Both the position numbers and the translations under genes were made by a program. Source: an uncultured Ruminococcus sp. (GTDB taxonomy: Bacteria > Bacillota > Clostridia > Oscillospirales > Acutalibacteraceae). From it: a stretch of 64,000 bases of DNA. Under the pieces are notes generated by a model. The model made no database searches and was not told the DNA's origin. It worked only from the letters and a program-made list of their open reading frames with translations. Of the stretch, positions 9,453 to 17,865 are shown piece after piece; position 1 is the stretch's first letter, and each line of letters starts with the position of its first letter. Location: assembly GCA_934476515.1 (NCBI GenBank), contig CAKSNZ010000005.1, forward strand, positions 58,101-122,100, in the 5' to 3' direction.

Positions 9453-9782
9453 ATGCAGTATGATAGAAATGATGAAATTACTTATGACAAAGAATTCTTA
9501 GAAACCACTAACAGAGAATATTATAATCCCGAGGACTACAAGAATAATGACGAATTTTGTAGTGAAGAAAAAGTTTTTTCCGAAAAAAAGAAAAAACCAC
9601 TGCCAACTGTTATTTTGTGTCAGCTGATTATATGTATTCTTCTTGGCATTTTCCTTTATTGTTCCAGAACTTATGCACCTGACCTTTTCAGCAATATTAT
9701 GAGTAGTGTCAATGATATGATTAACGATTCATTGGTTGTTGACGGTAATAACCTTAATGATTATTTTGTAAATAATGGTTAA
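9453..9782 (+). CDS. Small bitopic membrane protein upstream of M50 protease; possible reduced SpoIVFA
   Basis: This 109-residue protein has an acidic N-terminal part (about 1-45), a basic KKKK stop, a single membrane segment (about residues 50-68) and a short C-terminal tail. I recognise no catalytic motif. It overlaps the M50 protease gene by 8 bp. In Bacilli and Clostridia the gene before SpoIVFB is SpoIVFA, which has a cytoplasmic N-terminus, one TM and then a LytM domain; here only the N-terminal/TM part exists. Calling it a truncated SpoIVFA-like regulator is an inference from position and topology, not from sequence identity. Confidence 0.65.
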   Translation: MQYDRNDEITYDKEFLETTNREYYNPEDYKNNDEFCSEEKVFSEKKKKPLPTVILCQLIICILLGIFLYCSRTYAPDLFSNIMSSVNDMINDSLVVDGNNLNDYFVNNG

Positions 9783-10371
9783 ACGGTTTTTAGGTGTAGA
9801 AATTTCTTTTCAATTTTACTATTTTGCTTTACTTACTATAGTCCTTATATTTGATAAAAGTGGTGGGATTTTCTGTTGCTTTTTGTCTTCATTCTTTCAT
9901 GAGATAGGACATCTTCTTGCCATTTTAGTTTTAAAGCAAAAGGTAGATAGAATAGAATTTTCATTATTTGATATAAAGATAAAGTCTAACTATTATGTTA
10001 GTTTTAGTAAAGAACTTATCATCACCCTTAGTGGTGTGGCTTTTAACCTTATATTATTTTTATTCTTTATAAGAACAATAAAGCTATTTGCCTTAGCAAA
10101 TTTATTTATAGGAATTTTCAACTTATTGCCTGTTTCCACATTAGATGGGGGACAGGCAATAAATATTATATTAAATAAGTTTATTTCTGAAGAAAAATCT
10201 GTTATAATTTTAAATATACTTACAGTGATTTTTGCAATACCTATTTTCACTTTAGGTATAATAGTTTTATTTAATACAGGATATAATTTTTCTTTCTTAC
10301 TTTTAGGTGTGTATTTATTCCTAACACCTATCTACAACAGAAAGGCTATTTCAAGAGGTAACTATGATTAA
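9775..10371 (+). CDS. Site-2 intramembrane metalloprotease (M50, SpoIVFB-like)
   Basis: This is a 198-residue polytopic membrane protein. FFHEIGHLLA (around residue 40) is the HExxH zinc motif inside a membrane helix, and LLPVSTLDGGQA (around residue 120) is the NPDG-type second motif supplying the aspartate ligand. Length and order match the short SpoIVFB subgroup of site-2 proteases, which cleave pro-sigma-K in the mother cell. There is no PDZ or CBS domain. It overlaps the one-TM protein upstream and the radical-SAM gene downstream (8 bp each). This neighbourhood recurs in Clostridia. If the organism sporulates, pro-sigma-K is the likely substrate. Confidence 0.85.
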   Translation: MVKRFLGVEISFQFYYFALLTIVLIFDKSGGIFCCFLSSFFHEIGHLLAILVLKQKVDRIEFSLFDIKIKSNYYVSFSKELIITLSGVAFNLILFLFFIRTIKLFALANLFIGIFNLLPVSTLDGGQAINIILNKFISEEKSVIILNILTVIFAIPIFTLGIIVLFNTGYNFSFLLLGVYLFLTPIYNRKAISRGNYD

Positions 10372-12214
10372 TAAGGAAGTAGAAAAATATTTATTAAAAG
10401 TTCAGAAACCGGCAAAATATGTTGGTGGTGAACTTAATGCAGTTGTAAAGAATAAGGAAGATGTAGATGTACGATTTGCATTTTGTTTTCCCGATACTTA
10501 CGAAGTAGGTATGTCCCATTTAGGAATGAAAATTCTTTACAGCCAGTTTAACAGTGTGCCATATATTTGGTGTGAAAGAGTTTTTGCACCTTGGATTGAT
10601 ATGGAAGATGTTATGAAAGAACATAACATTCCACTGTATGCACTTGAAAGTGGTGACCCACTATCTGACTTTGACTTTATCGGTTTTACTTTGCAGTACG
10701 AACTATCATTTACAAATGTTCTCAATATGCTAAAGCTAGGTAATATTCCGATTTGTTCAAAGGACAGAATGAACTTAGGTCTTAAGAATATTGTAGTAGC
10801 AGGTGGCCCATGTGCTTGTAATCCGGAACCAATAGCAGATTTTATAGATATTTTCTTTATCGGTGAAGGTGAAGAGGTTGATATGGAGGTTATGGAGCTT
10901 TACCGTCAATGTAGAGATGAAAATGTTTCAAGAGAAGAATTCTTAATCAGAGTATCTAAGATTAAGGGTTGTTATGTGCCATCCCTTTATGATGTAACTT
11001 ATAACGAAGACGGTACAGTAAAAGCAGTAACACCAAACCATGGTGCACCAAAGAAAATTGAAAAAAGATTAATGATGAATATGGATGAATGTTATTATCC
11101 TGATAACTTTGTTGTGCCAAATACTGAGATTGTCCACGATAGAGCAATGCAAGAAATTTTCAGAGGTTGTATTCGTGGATGTAGATTTTGTCAAGCCGGT
11201 TTCCTTTATAGACCTGTTAGAGAAAAGTCACCTGAAACTATCAACAAGCAGTGCCATGACCTATGTAACAATACAGGTTATGATGAAGTTTCACTTTCAT
11301 CCCTTAGTTCAAGTGACTATACTCAGATTGTTCCACTACTAACCGAATTAAATAAATGGTCAGTTGATGAACAAGTCAGTATCTCTTTACCATCATTAAG
11401 AGTTGATGGCTTTACCGATGATATTATGTCAAAAATTAAGACAGTTCGTAAAAGTGGTTTAACCTTTGCACCGGAAGCCGGTTCACAAAGATTAAGAGAT
11501 GCAATCAACAAAAATGTAAAAGAAGATGAATTACTAAAAACTTGCAGAACTGCTTTCTCAGGTGGATGGACAAGAGTAAAGCTATACTTTATGATTGGTT
11601 TACCAACAGAAACAATGGATGATGTAAATGCTATTCCGGCACTGGGCAAAACGGTTGTTGACGAATATTACAAAACTGAGGATAGACCAAAGGGTAAGTC
11701 CGTTAGTGTTACAGTTTCAGCATCCAGCTTTGTACCAAAGCCATTTACTCCATTCCAATGGGAACCACAGGATACTATTCCAACAATTCACGAAAAGCAG
11801 AAAAGTATTCTTGACCATATTGAAAGTAAGAAAATTAATTTTAACTACCACGATGCCGATACTAGCTTCCTAGAAGGTGTATTTGCCAGAGGTGACAGAA
11901 AACTTTGTAAAGCTATGAAACTAGCTTGTGAAAGAGGGTTTCACTTTGACGGTTGGAATGAATGTTTTGACTTGCAGAAATGGTTAGATTTATTTGAAGA
12001 ATGTGGAATTGACCCATCATTCTATGCTAATCGTAGAAGAAGTTTTGATGAAGTTTTACCTTGGGACCATATTGATTATGGTATCAAAAAGCAATTTTTA
12101 ATTGACGAATGTCACAAGGCATATTGTTCTACAACTACACCAAACTGTAGACAAGAATGTAGTAAATGTGGTGCAAATCGTTATGGTGGAGGTGTTTGTT
12201 TTGAAACCCGTTAG
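10364..12214 (+). CDS. TIGR03960-type B12-binding/radical SAM protein
   Basis: This is a 616-residue protein. An N-terminal cobalamin-binding-like Rossmann region (PDTYEVGMSHLGMKILY, then GGPCACNPEPIADFIDIFFIGEGE) precedes the radical-SAM core. The CxxxCxxC motif lies in GCIRGCRFCQAG near residue 270. A cysteine-rich tail (CRQECSKCGANRYGGGVC) ends the protein. The product of the family is unknown; it nearly always precedes the DUF2344 gene, as here, where the two overlap by 14 bp. The usual rng or rplU neighbours are absent from this side. Confidence 0.92.
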   Translation: MINKEVEKYLLKVQKPAKYVGGELNAVVKNKEDVDVRFAFCFPDTYEVGMSHLGMKILYSQFNSVPYIWCERVFAPWIDMEDVMKEHNIPLYALESGDPLSDFDFIGFTLQYELSFTNVLNMLKLGNIPICSKDRMNLGLKNIVVAGGPCACNPEPIADFIDIFFIGEGEEVDMEVMELYRQCRDENVSREEFLIRVSKIKGCYVPSLYDVTYNEDGTVKAVTPNHGAPKKIEKRLMMNMDECYYPDNFVVPNTEIVHDRAMQEIFRGCIRGCRFCQAGFLYRPVREKSPETINKQCHDLCNNTGYDEVSLSSLSSSDYTQIVPLLTELNKWSVDEQVSISLPSLRVDGFTDDIMSKIKTVRKSGLTFAPEAGSQRLRDAINKNVKEDELLKTCRTAFSGGWTRVKLYFMIGLPTETMDDVNAIPALGKTVVDEYYKTEDRPKGKSVSVTVSASSFVPKPFTPFQWEPQDTIPTIHEKQKSILDHIESKKINFNYHDADTSFLEGVFARGDRKLCKAMKLACERGFHFDGWNECFDLQKWLDLFEECGIDPSFYANRRRSFDEVLPWDHIDYGIKKQFLIDECHKAYCSTTTPNCRQECSKCGANRYGGGVCFETR

Positions 12215-12863
12215 AATTTGGTTTACTAAAGATAATGAATGTAAGTATATAAGTCACCTTGACCTTAACCGAGTTGTAATGCGTGCATTACACAAAAGCA
12301 AACTTAACATTTGGCATACTGAGGGCTTTAACCCACACCCATTTGTAACCTTTGCTTTGCCACTTTCTCTTGGATTTAAAGGTGTAAAGGAAACAATGGA
12401 TATTAAGCTACTTGATGATGATTATAATAATGAAGAAATTATTTCTGCCCTTAATAATTGCCTACCTTCCGGCATCAAGGTTTATGATGTTACTGAACCT
12501 GTTATGAAAGCCGGTAAAATTGCTCAGGCACTTTTTGAAATCAATTTGTATCCTGAAACAGTTGACCTAGACACTCTATACAGTAACTTTACGGAACTTC
12601 TAAATCAACCTGAAATTTTAGTTATGAAGAAAACTAAGAAAAAAGGTTTGAAAGAAATTGACATTAAACCTCATATCTTAAAGGTTAATGTAGCTAAAGA
12701 AGATGATTGTGTTAAGTGCAATATGCTTTTACCTGCCGGTAGCACAACCAACATTAACCCTACATTGTTTATTAATGCTTATAACGAAAAGTATAATGAT
12801 GATGTAATTTATCGTATTACAAGACTTGATGTATTTAACGATAAAGGTGAAAGTTTCAAGTGA
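12201..12863 (+). CDS. DUF2344 / TIGR03936 family protein
   Basis: This is a 220-residue protein. I choose a TTG start at 12201 because GGAGG lies 8 bases upstream and the product then begins KPVRIWFTKDNECKYISHLDL, the family's conserved N-terminus. The longer frame reads through the preceding gene. Further conserved pieces are HTEGFNPHPFVTFALPLSLG and the C-terminal RLDVF. The function is unknown; family members are fused to, or adjacent to, the TIGR03960 radical-SAM protein, suggesting a joint RNA- or protein-modifying role. The next gene's ATG overlaps this stop. Confidence 0.88.
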   Translation: MKPVRIWFTKDNECKYISHLDLNRVVMRALHKSKLNIWHTEGFNPHPFVTFALPLSLGFKGVKETMDIKLLDDDYNNEEIISALNNCLPSGIKVYDVTEPVMKAGKIAQALFEINLYPETVDLDTLYSNFTELLNQPEILVMKKTKKKGLKEIDIKPHILKVNVAKEDDCVKCNMLLPAGSTTNINPTLFINAYNEKYNDDVIYRITRLDVFNDKGESFK

Positions 12864-13777
12864 TGAGGTACAATTCTCTAAACAACTATTTGCGTAATAA
12901 ATTCGGCAAAAAAGTTTACAAGATTTCCATTGACGGTGGTTTTACTTGTCCTAATCGTGACGGTAAAATTTCTACAGGTGGTTGTATATTTTGTTCTGCA
13001 AAGGGTTCAGGTGACTTTGCTACAAGCAAATCCCTTTCCATAACCCAGCAAATTGAACAAGGCAAAGAGAGAGTAAGAAGTAAAACTAAAGACAATAGCT
13101 TTATTGCTTACTTTCAAGCCTTTACAAATACTTATGCACCAATAGATGTGCTGGAAAGTAAATTTACTGAGGCTATAAATCATAAGGATATTGTAGCCTT
13201 GTCAGTAGCCACAAGACCTGATTGTGTAGATGATAATGTACTTAAGTTACTTGAAAAGCTAAATAAAATCAAGCCTGTATGGGTGGAGCTTGGACTTCAA
13301 ACTATCAAAGAAAGTTCAGTTGATTATATCCGTAGAGGATATGAAAATTCCGTATATGTTGATACAGCAACAAAACTTAGAAATATAGGTATAGAAGTTA
13401 TAACCCATATTATTTTAGGTTTACCTAATGAAAGTAAACTTGATATGCTACGGTCAGTTGATTTTGCCTGTAAATATTCTGACGGTATTAAACTTCAATT
13501 ACTTCATATTCTAAAAGGTACAGACTTACTGAAAGATTATGAAGACAGTAAATTCAATGCCCTAACTATGGAACAGTATATTAACATTCTATGTGATGCA
13601 GTTTCTATAATTCCTAAGAATGTTATAATCCATAGACTTACAGGTGATGGGGATAAGAAGATATTAGTTGCTCCACTATGGAGTGGCAACAAAAAGGTAG
13701 TGCTAAACACAATTAACAAAACCTTTGAAGAAAGAAATATTATTCAAGGTTCAAAAACTTTGCAAGATTATATTTAA
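12860..13777 (+). CDS. TIGR01212 (YtqA-like) radical SAM protein
   Basis: This is a 305-residue protein. FTCPNRDGKISTGGCIFCSAKGSGDF holds the C-x12-C-x2-C cluster-binding arrangement of the YhcC/YtqA family; later segments SVATRPDCVDD, VELGLQTI and HIILGLPNE are radical-SAM core strands. Its activity is not established. It overlaps the DUF2344 gene by 4 bp and ends in front of a strong terminator, so it is the last gene of the operon that begins around the VanZ/MATE or M50 genes. Confidence 0.9.
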   Translation: MMRYNSLNNYLRNKFGKKVYKISIDGGFTCPNRDGKISTGGCIFCSAKGSGDFATSKSLSITQQIEQGKERVRSKTKDNSFIAYFQAFTNTYAPIDVLESKFTEAINHKDIVALSVATRPDCVDDNVLKLLEKLNKIKPVWVELGLQTIKESSVDYIRRGYENSVYVDTATKLRNIGIEVITHIILGLPNESKLDMLRSVDFACKYSDGIKLQLLHILKGTDLLKDYEDSKFNALTMEQYINILCDAVSIIPKNVIIHRLTGDGDKKILVAPLWSGNKKVVLNTINKTFEERNIIQGSKTLQDYI

Positions 13778-13782
13778 CTCGT

Positions 13783-13817
13783 AAGAACAGTAGAAAACCT
13801 ACTGTTCTTTTCTTTTG
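13783..13817 (+). terminator. Rho-independent terminator
   Basis: AAGAACAGTAG/CTACTGTTCTT forms an 11-bp perfect stem with a 5-base loop followed by TTCTTTT. It closes the radical-SAM operon. Confidence 0.92.
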
Positions 13818-13898
13818 TTAATAATATTAGCAATAACTACAAATTATTATATTGATATTTTCACATATTATACAATATTACGAATATACACAAAACAT

Positions 13899-13916
13899 AT
13901 CGAAATAATAGGAATA
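13899..13916 (+). promoter_or_regulatory. Candidate CymR/Rrf2 operator upstream of the sulfate transporter
   Basis: The motif atcgaaataataggaata is almost repeated (attgaaataataggatta) in front of the metY sulfur operon at 24847-24864. Its second half resembles the ATnGGAATT end of the published Bacillus CymR consensus. It ends 4 bp before the -35 box. A CymR-type Rrf2 regulator is encoded at 24232-24684. Confidence 0.6.
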
Positions 13917-13920
13917 CTTC

Positions 13921-13949
13921 TTGACATTTATGAGATGTGATAATATAAT
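13921..13949 (+). promoter_or_regulatory. Sigma-A promoter of the sulfate transport/tetrapyrrole operon
   Basis: A perfect TTGACA (13921-13926) and TATAAT (13944-13949) are separated by 17 bp, about 60 bp before the substrate-binding protein start. Confidence 0.88.
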
Positions 13950-14009
13950 ATACAACATAGCATACTAAACAGATAGGTAATGTATTAAATTATTATTGAG
14001 GTGAACAAA

Positions 14010-15047
14010 ATGAAAAAATTATTATCAAAAAACTTAATATCATTGCTTCTAGTAATTACTTTACTATGCACTTCAGCAGTAGTTTTTTCAGGTTGTAGTT
14101 CATCAAAAGCAAAGAACGGTGAAGTGTCTATTGTAAATGTGTCTTATGACCCTACAAGAGAATTTTATGAAGAATATAACAAAATCTTTGCAAAACATTG
14201 GTACAAAACCCATCAGCAAGATGTTGAGGTTATTCAGTCACATGGTGGTTCAGGCAAACAAGCCCTTGAAGTTGCAAACGGCCTAGAGGCTGATGTGGTA
14301 ACTTTAGCACTTGAATATGATATAAATTCAATACAGGATGCCGGTTTAATTAAAAAAGGTTGGGTAAATAACTTCAAGAACGACTCAGCACCATATACAT
14401 CAACAATAGTTTTTCTTGTTCGTAAGGGTAATCCTAAGAACATTCACGATTGGGATGACCTAGTAAAGAAAGGTGTAGGAGTAATTACTCCTAACCCTAA
14501 AACATCAGGTGGTGCAAGGTGGAATTACCTAGGTGCATGGGCTTATGCAAATGAAAAGTATAATGGTGATGAAACCAAAGTTAAAGAATTTATCAAAAAG
14601 GTATATCAGAATGTTTTAGTTCTAGATTCAGGTGCAAGAGGTGCAACAACTTCATTTATAGAAAACGGTCAAGGTGATGTGCTTATAGCTTGGGAGAATG
14701 AGGCTTACCTTTCATTACAGGATTATAAGGATGAATACGAAATTATTTCACCAAGTATTAGTATTTTGGCTCAACCATCAGTAGCAGTTGTTGATGATGT
14801 AGTTGATGACAGAGGTACAAGAAATGTTGCTACAGAATATTTAAAGTACATTTACAGTGATGACGCTCAGCGTATAGCCGGTAAAAATTATTACCGACCT
14901 ACTAATAAGAAAATTCTAAAAGAATTTAGCGATAAGTTCGATTTATCAATGAAACTTGTAACTATCAAAGATTTTGGTGGTTGGGAAAAGGTTCAGAAAA
15001 AGCACTTTGCAGACGGTGGAATTTTTGATGAAATTTATGCAAAGTAA
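14010..15047 (+). CDS. Sulfate ABC transporter substrate-binding lipoprotein
   Basis: This 345-residue protein belongs to the Sbp/CysP family. The ATG at 14010 is preferred over an in-frame GTG at 14001 because GAGGTGA overlaps that GTG and sits 6 bases before the ATG. A lipoprotein signal ends at the lipobox FSGCSSSK (Cys about residue 29). The mature domain has VSYDPTREFYEEYN and QSHGGSGKQA, the sulfate-contacting segments of the Sbp family, and ANGLEADVVTLAL. It captures sulfate or thiosulfate outside the membrane for the CysTWA permease encoded next. The gene is first in the operon and probably under Cys-dependent repression. Confidence 0.94.
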   Translation: MKKLLSKNLISLLLVITLLCTSAVVFSGCSSSKAKNGEVSIVNVSYDPTREFYEEYNKIFAKHWYKTHQQDVEVIQSHGGSGKQALEVANGLEADVVTLALEYDINSIQDAGLIKKGWVNNFKNDSAPYTSTIVFLVRKGNPKNIHDWDDLVKKGVGVITPNPKTSGGARWNYLGAWAYANEKYNGDETKVKEFIKKVYQNVLVLDSGARGATTSFIENGQGDVLIAWENEAYLSLQDYKDEYEIISPSISILAQPSVAVVDDVVDDRGTRNVATEYLKYIYSDDAQRIAGKNYYRPTNKKILKEFSDKFDLSMKLVTIKDFGGWEKVQKKHFADGGIFDEIYAK

Positions 15048-15084
15048 TGTATAGAAGAAATAACGGAGAATTGGGTGTAACAAA

Positions 15085-15921
15085 ATGAAGAAAAAGGCAA
15101 ATAAAAGGGTTATTCCTTTTTTTGGATTGTCAATGGGTGTCACAGTAACAATGCTGAGTTTAGTTGTTCTGATACCTCTTGCATCCCTAATTATTTATAC
15201 TTCAAAATTAAGTTTTAGCGAAATTATTGCAACAATTACTGCTCCAAGAGTTGTAGCAAGTTATAAGGTCAGTTTCATAACTGCTTTCATAGCTTCACTT
15301 ATTAATGCAGTAATGGGTGTTATCTTAGCATGGGTACTTATAAGATATAAATTTCCTTGTAGAAGAATTTTAGATGGTATTATCGAATTGCCATTTGCTT
15401 TACCTACAGCAGTAGCAGGTATAGCATTAACAAGTTTAACTGCCGATAACGGTTTGGTAGGTAAGTTCTTTGCTAAGTTCGGTATCAGTATTGCTTATAC
15501 TAAAGTTGGTATTACAGTAGCTTTAGTTTTTATAGGTATTCCATTTGTAGTAAGAGCAGTTCAGCCTATTCTCGAAAAGCTGGACTCAACTTATGAAGAA
15601 GCAGCCGGTGTACTTGGTGCTAGTAGAGTAAAAATATTTTGGAAAATTATTTTTCCGGAAATTTTCCCATCAGTGCTAACAGGCTTTGGTTTAGCATTTG
15701 GCAGATGCCTTGGTGAATATGGTAGTATCGTTTTCATTGCCGGTAATAAACCATTTGAAACAGAAATCACACCACTTATTATTATGTCAAAGTTACAAGA
15801 ATTTGACTATTCGTCAGCAACTGCAATTGCACTTGTAATGCTGATAGTTTCATTCTTAGTACTATTCTTAGTTAACCTAGTTCAAATTCATAACACAAAA
15901 ATTCTAAAGGGAGGTAGATAA
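15085..15921 (+). CDS. cysT: Sulfate ABC transporter permease CysT (CysU)
   Basis: This 278-residue membrane protein has six hydrophobic segments. The EAA loop EEAAGVLGASRVKIFWKIIFPEI-type segment is present (EEAAGVLGASRVKIFW), and FGRCLGEYGSIVFIAGN matches the CysT signature. It forms the heterodimeric permease with CysW, the product of the next gene 1 bp downstream. It starts 37 bp after the binding-protein gene. Confidence 0.93.
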   Translation: MKKKANKRVIPFFGLSMGVTVTMLSLVVLIPLASLIIYTSKLSFSEIIATITAPRVVASYKVSFITAFIASLINAVMGVILAWVLIRYKFPCRRILDGIIELPFALPTAVAGIALTSLTADNGLVGKFFAKFGISIAYTKVGITVALVFIGIPFVVRAVQPILEKLDSTYEEAAGVLGASRVKIFWKIIFPEIFPSVLTGFGLAFGRCLGEYGSIVFIAGNKPFETEITPLIIMSKLQEFDYSSATAIALVMLIVSFLVLFLVNLVQIHNTKILKGGR

Positions 15922-15922
15922 A

Positions 15923-16744
15923 ATGGAAAACAGTTCAAAAGGCTCAAAAGTAGTTAAGTGGGTACTAATCGGAGTTAGCTTTCTTTTCATAGCAATTATG
16001 CTTATTCTACCTTTGATTACTGTACTGACAGAGGCTTTTAAAGATGGCATAAAAGTCTTTTACCAAGCAGTAACAGATAAATACACAGTAGATGCAATAG
16101 TCTTAACACTTGAAGCAACAGGTATTGCAGTAATTGTAAATACTCTTTTCGGTATCTTTGCATCATGGTCAATTACTAAGTTTCAGTTTAAAGGTAAGAA
16201 AATTTTAACTACATTAATCGACTTACCGGTAACAGTTTCTCCTGTTATTGCAGGTTTGATTTTCGTATTAACATACGGTAGGCAAAGTCCTATTTATCCA
16301 ATACTTGACGCACTGCATATTAAGGTTATCTTTGCAGTACCGGGTATTATTTTAGCAACAGTATTTGTTACCTTCCCATTTATTTCAAGAGAGCTTATTC
16401 CTGTTCTTGAGTCACAAGGCAGTGATGAAGAAGAGGCAGCAGCTTTGATGGGTGCTAATGGCTTTACAATCTTTAGAAAGATTACTTTCCCTCATATTAA
16501 GTGGGCATTCCTATATGGTGTTGTACTTTGTGCAGCAAGAGCAATGGGTGAATTTGGTGCAGTATCAGTTCTTTCTGGTCACTTACGAGGAAGAACAAAC
16601 ACCCTACCATTACATGTAGAAATTTTGTTTAACGAATTTAAGTATGTACCGGCATTTGCAGTTTCAGCAATACTTGTACTAATGGCTGTGGCAATACTTG
16701 TAATAAGAAGTGTTGTAGAATATAGAGGAAAGAAGGAACTATAA
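15923..16744 (+). CDS. cysW: Sulfate ABC transporter permease CysW
   Basis: This 273-residue membrane protein is the second half of the sulfate permease. EEAAALMGANGFTIFRKI is the EAA loop that docks on CysA, and ARAMGEFGAVSVLSGHLRG is the CysW hallmark. It begins 1 bp after cysT behind GGGAGGT. Confidence 0.93.
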   Translation: MENSSKGSKVVKWVLIGVSFLFIAIMLILPLITVLTEAFKDGIKVFYQAVTDKYTVDAIVLTLEATGIAVIVNTLFGIFASWSITKFQFKGKKILTTLIDLPVTVSPVIAGLIFVLTYGRQSPIYPILDALHIKVIFAVPGIILATVFVTFPFISRELIPVLESQGSDEEEAAALMGANGFTIFRKITFPHIKWAFLYGVVLCAARAMGEFGAVSVLSGHLRGRTNTLPLHVEILFNEFKYVPAFAVSAILVLMAVAILVIRSVVEYRGKKEL

Positions 16745-16745
16745 G

Positions 16746-17804
16746 ATGTATGTTGAATTAAAGAATATTAACAAAACATATGGAGATTACAAAGCATCAA
16801 GTGATGTAAACTTCGGCATAGAAAAAGGCAAACTTATCGGCTTACTAGGTCCTTCCGGTAGTGGCAAAACTACAATCCTTCGTATGATTGCAGGACTTGA
16901 AAATCCCGACAGTGGTGAAATTATTATTGACGGTGAAGTTGTTAACAATATTCCTGCAAGTAAAAGAGGTATAGGCTTTGTATTCCAAAACTATGCACTG
17001 TTTAGATATATGACTGTTTTTGATAATATTGCTTTCGGTCTGAAAATTCAGAAAAAAAGTAAGAAGTATATTAGAGAAAGAGTAAAAGAACTTATTAAGT
17101 TAATCGGTCTTGAAGGTCTTGATAATCGTTATCCAAGTCAGCTTTCAGGAGGTCAAAGACAGAGAGTAGCTTTTGCAAGAGCATTAGCGCCAAACCCACA
17201 TTTACTTTTACTTGATGAACCTTTTGCAGCTATTGATGCAAAGGTTAGACAGGAACTTCGTTCATGGCTAAAAGAGATGATTCAAAAGCTTGGTGTTACA
17301 AGTATTTTTGTAACTCATGACCAGGATGAGGCAATTGAAGTAGCTGATGAAATTATCATCACCAACAAAGGCAGAATTGAACAAAAGGGAACACCTTTTG
17401 AAATTTACCAAAAGCCGGAAACTGCTTTTTCAGCAACATTCTTTGGCAAAACTTCTTTCCTAGAAGATTACACAAAGTTCAATACTTTTGAAAGAATTGA
17501 AGGTGCAGAAAAAGCAATTGTAAGACCTGAATTTGTAAAAATTTATAAATATGGTGAAAAGCTAAAGTACAAGACTTCTGCTTCTATCGGTAAAGTTGCG
17601 AAAACTGCCTTTATGGGCGATAGAATAGAAATTACTGTTGAATGTAACGGTAGCACACTAGTTGCCACAAGAGGACTTGATGAACCTTCAGTTTCAGTAG
17701 GTGAGGAAGTAAGAGTGTTCCTATACAAAACTATTGTAACAGTTGGCAACAAAGCCCATATCCTAGATAACCTAGCACTAACAGAGGTTTCAATGGTTAT
17801 CTAA
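16746..17804 (+). CDS. cysA: Sulfate ABC transporter ATPase CysA
   Basis: This 352-residue protein has Walker A GPSGSGKTT, signature LSGGQRQRVAFARA and Walker B LLLLDEPFAAID with the switch histidine in FVTHDQDEA. The C-terminal 110 residues form the TOBE-like regulatory domain of CysA/ModC importers. It powers sulfate uptake through CysTW. It starts 1 bp after cysW. Confidence 0.94.
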   Translation: MYVELKNINKTYGDYKASSDVNFGIEKGKLIGLLGPSGSGKTTILRMIAGLENPDSGEIIIDGEVVNNIPASKRGIGFVFQNYALFRYMTVFDNIAFGLKIQKKSKKYIRERVKELIKLIGLEGLDNRYPSQLSGGQRQRVAFARALAPNPHLLLLDEPFAAIDAKVRQELRSWLKEMIQKLGVTSIFVTHDQDEAIEVADEIIITNKGRIEQKGTPFEIYQKPETAFSATFFGKTSFLEDYTKFNTFERIEGAEKAIVRPEFVKIYKYGEKLKYKTSASIGKVAKTAFMGDRIEITVECNGSTLVATRGLDEPSVSVGEEVRVFLYKTIVTVGNKAHILDNLALTEVSMVI

Positions 17805-17806
17805 TA

Positions 17807-17835
17807 TTGACAATATTCATTTCAAGTATTAAAAT
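17807..17835 (+). promoter_or_regulatory. Internal promoter before hemA
   Basis: TTGACA (17807-17812), a 17-bp spacer and TAAAAT (17830-17835) lie in the short cysA-hemA gap. It could let the tetrapyrrole genes be read independently of sulfate transport, while readthrough from upstream is still possible because no terminator is present. Confidence 0.65.
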
Positions 17836-17865
17836 TTACATTAGAATTTTAAATGGGTGAAAATA

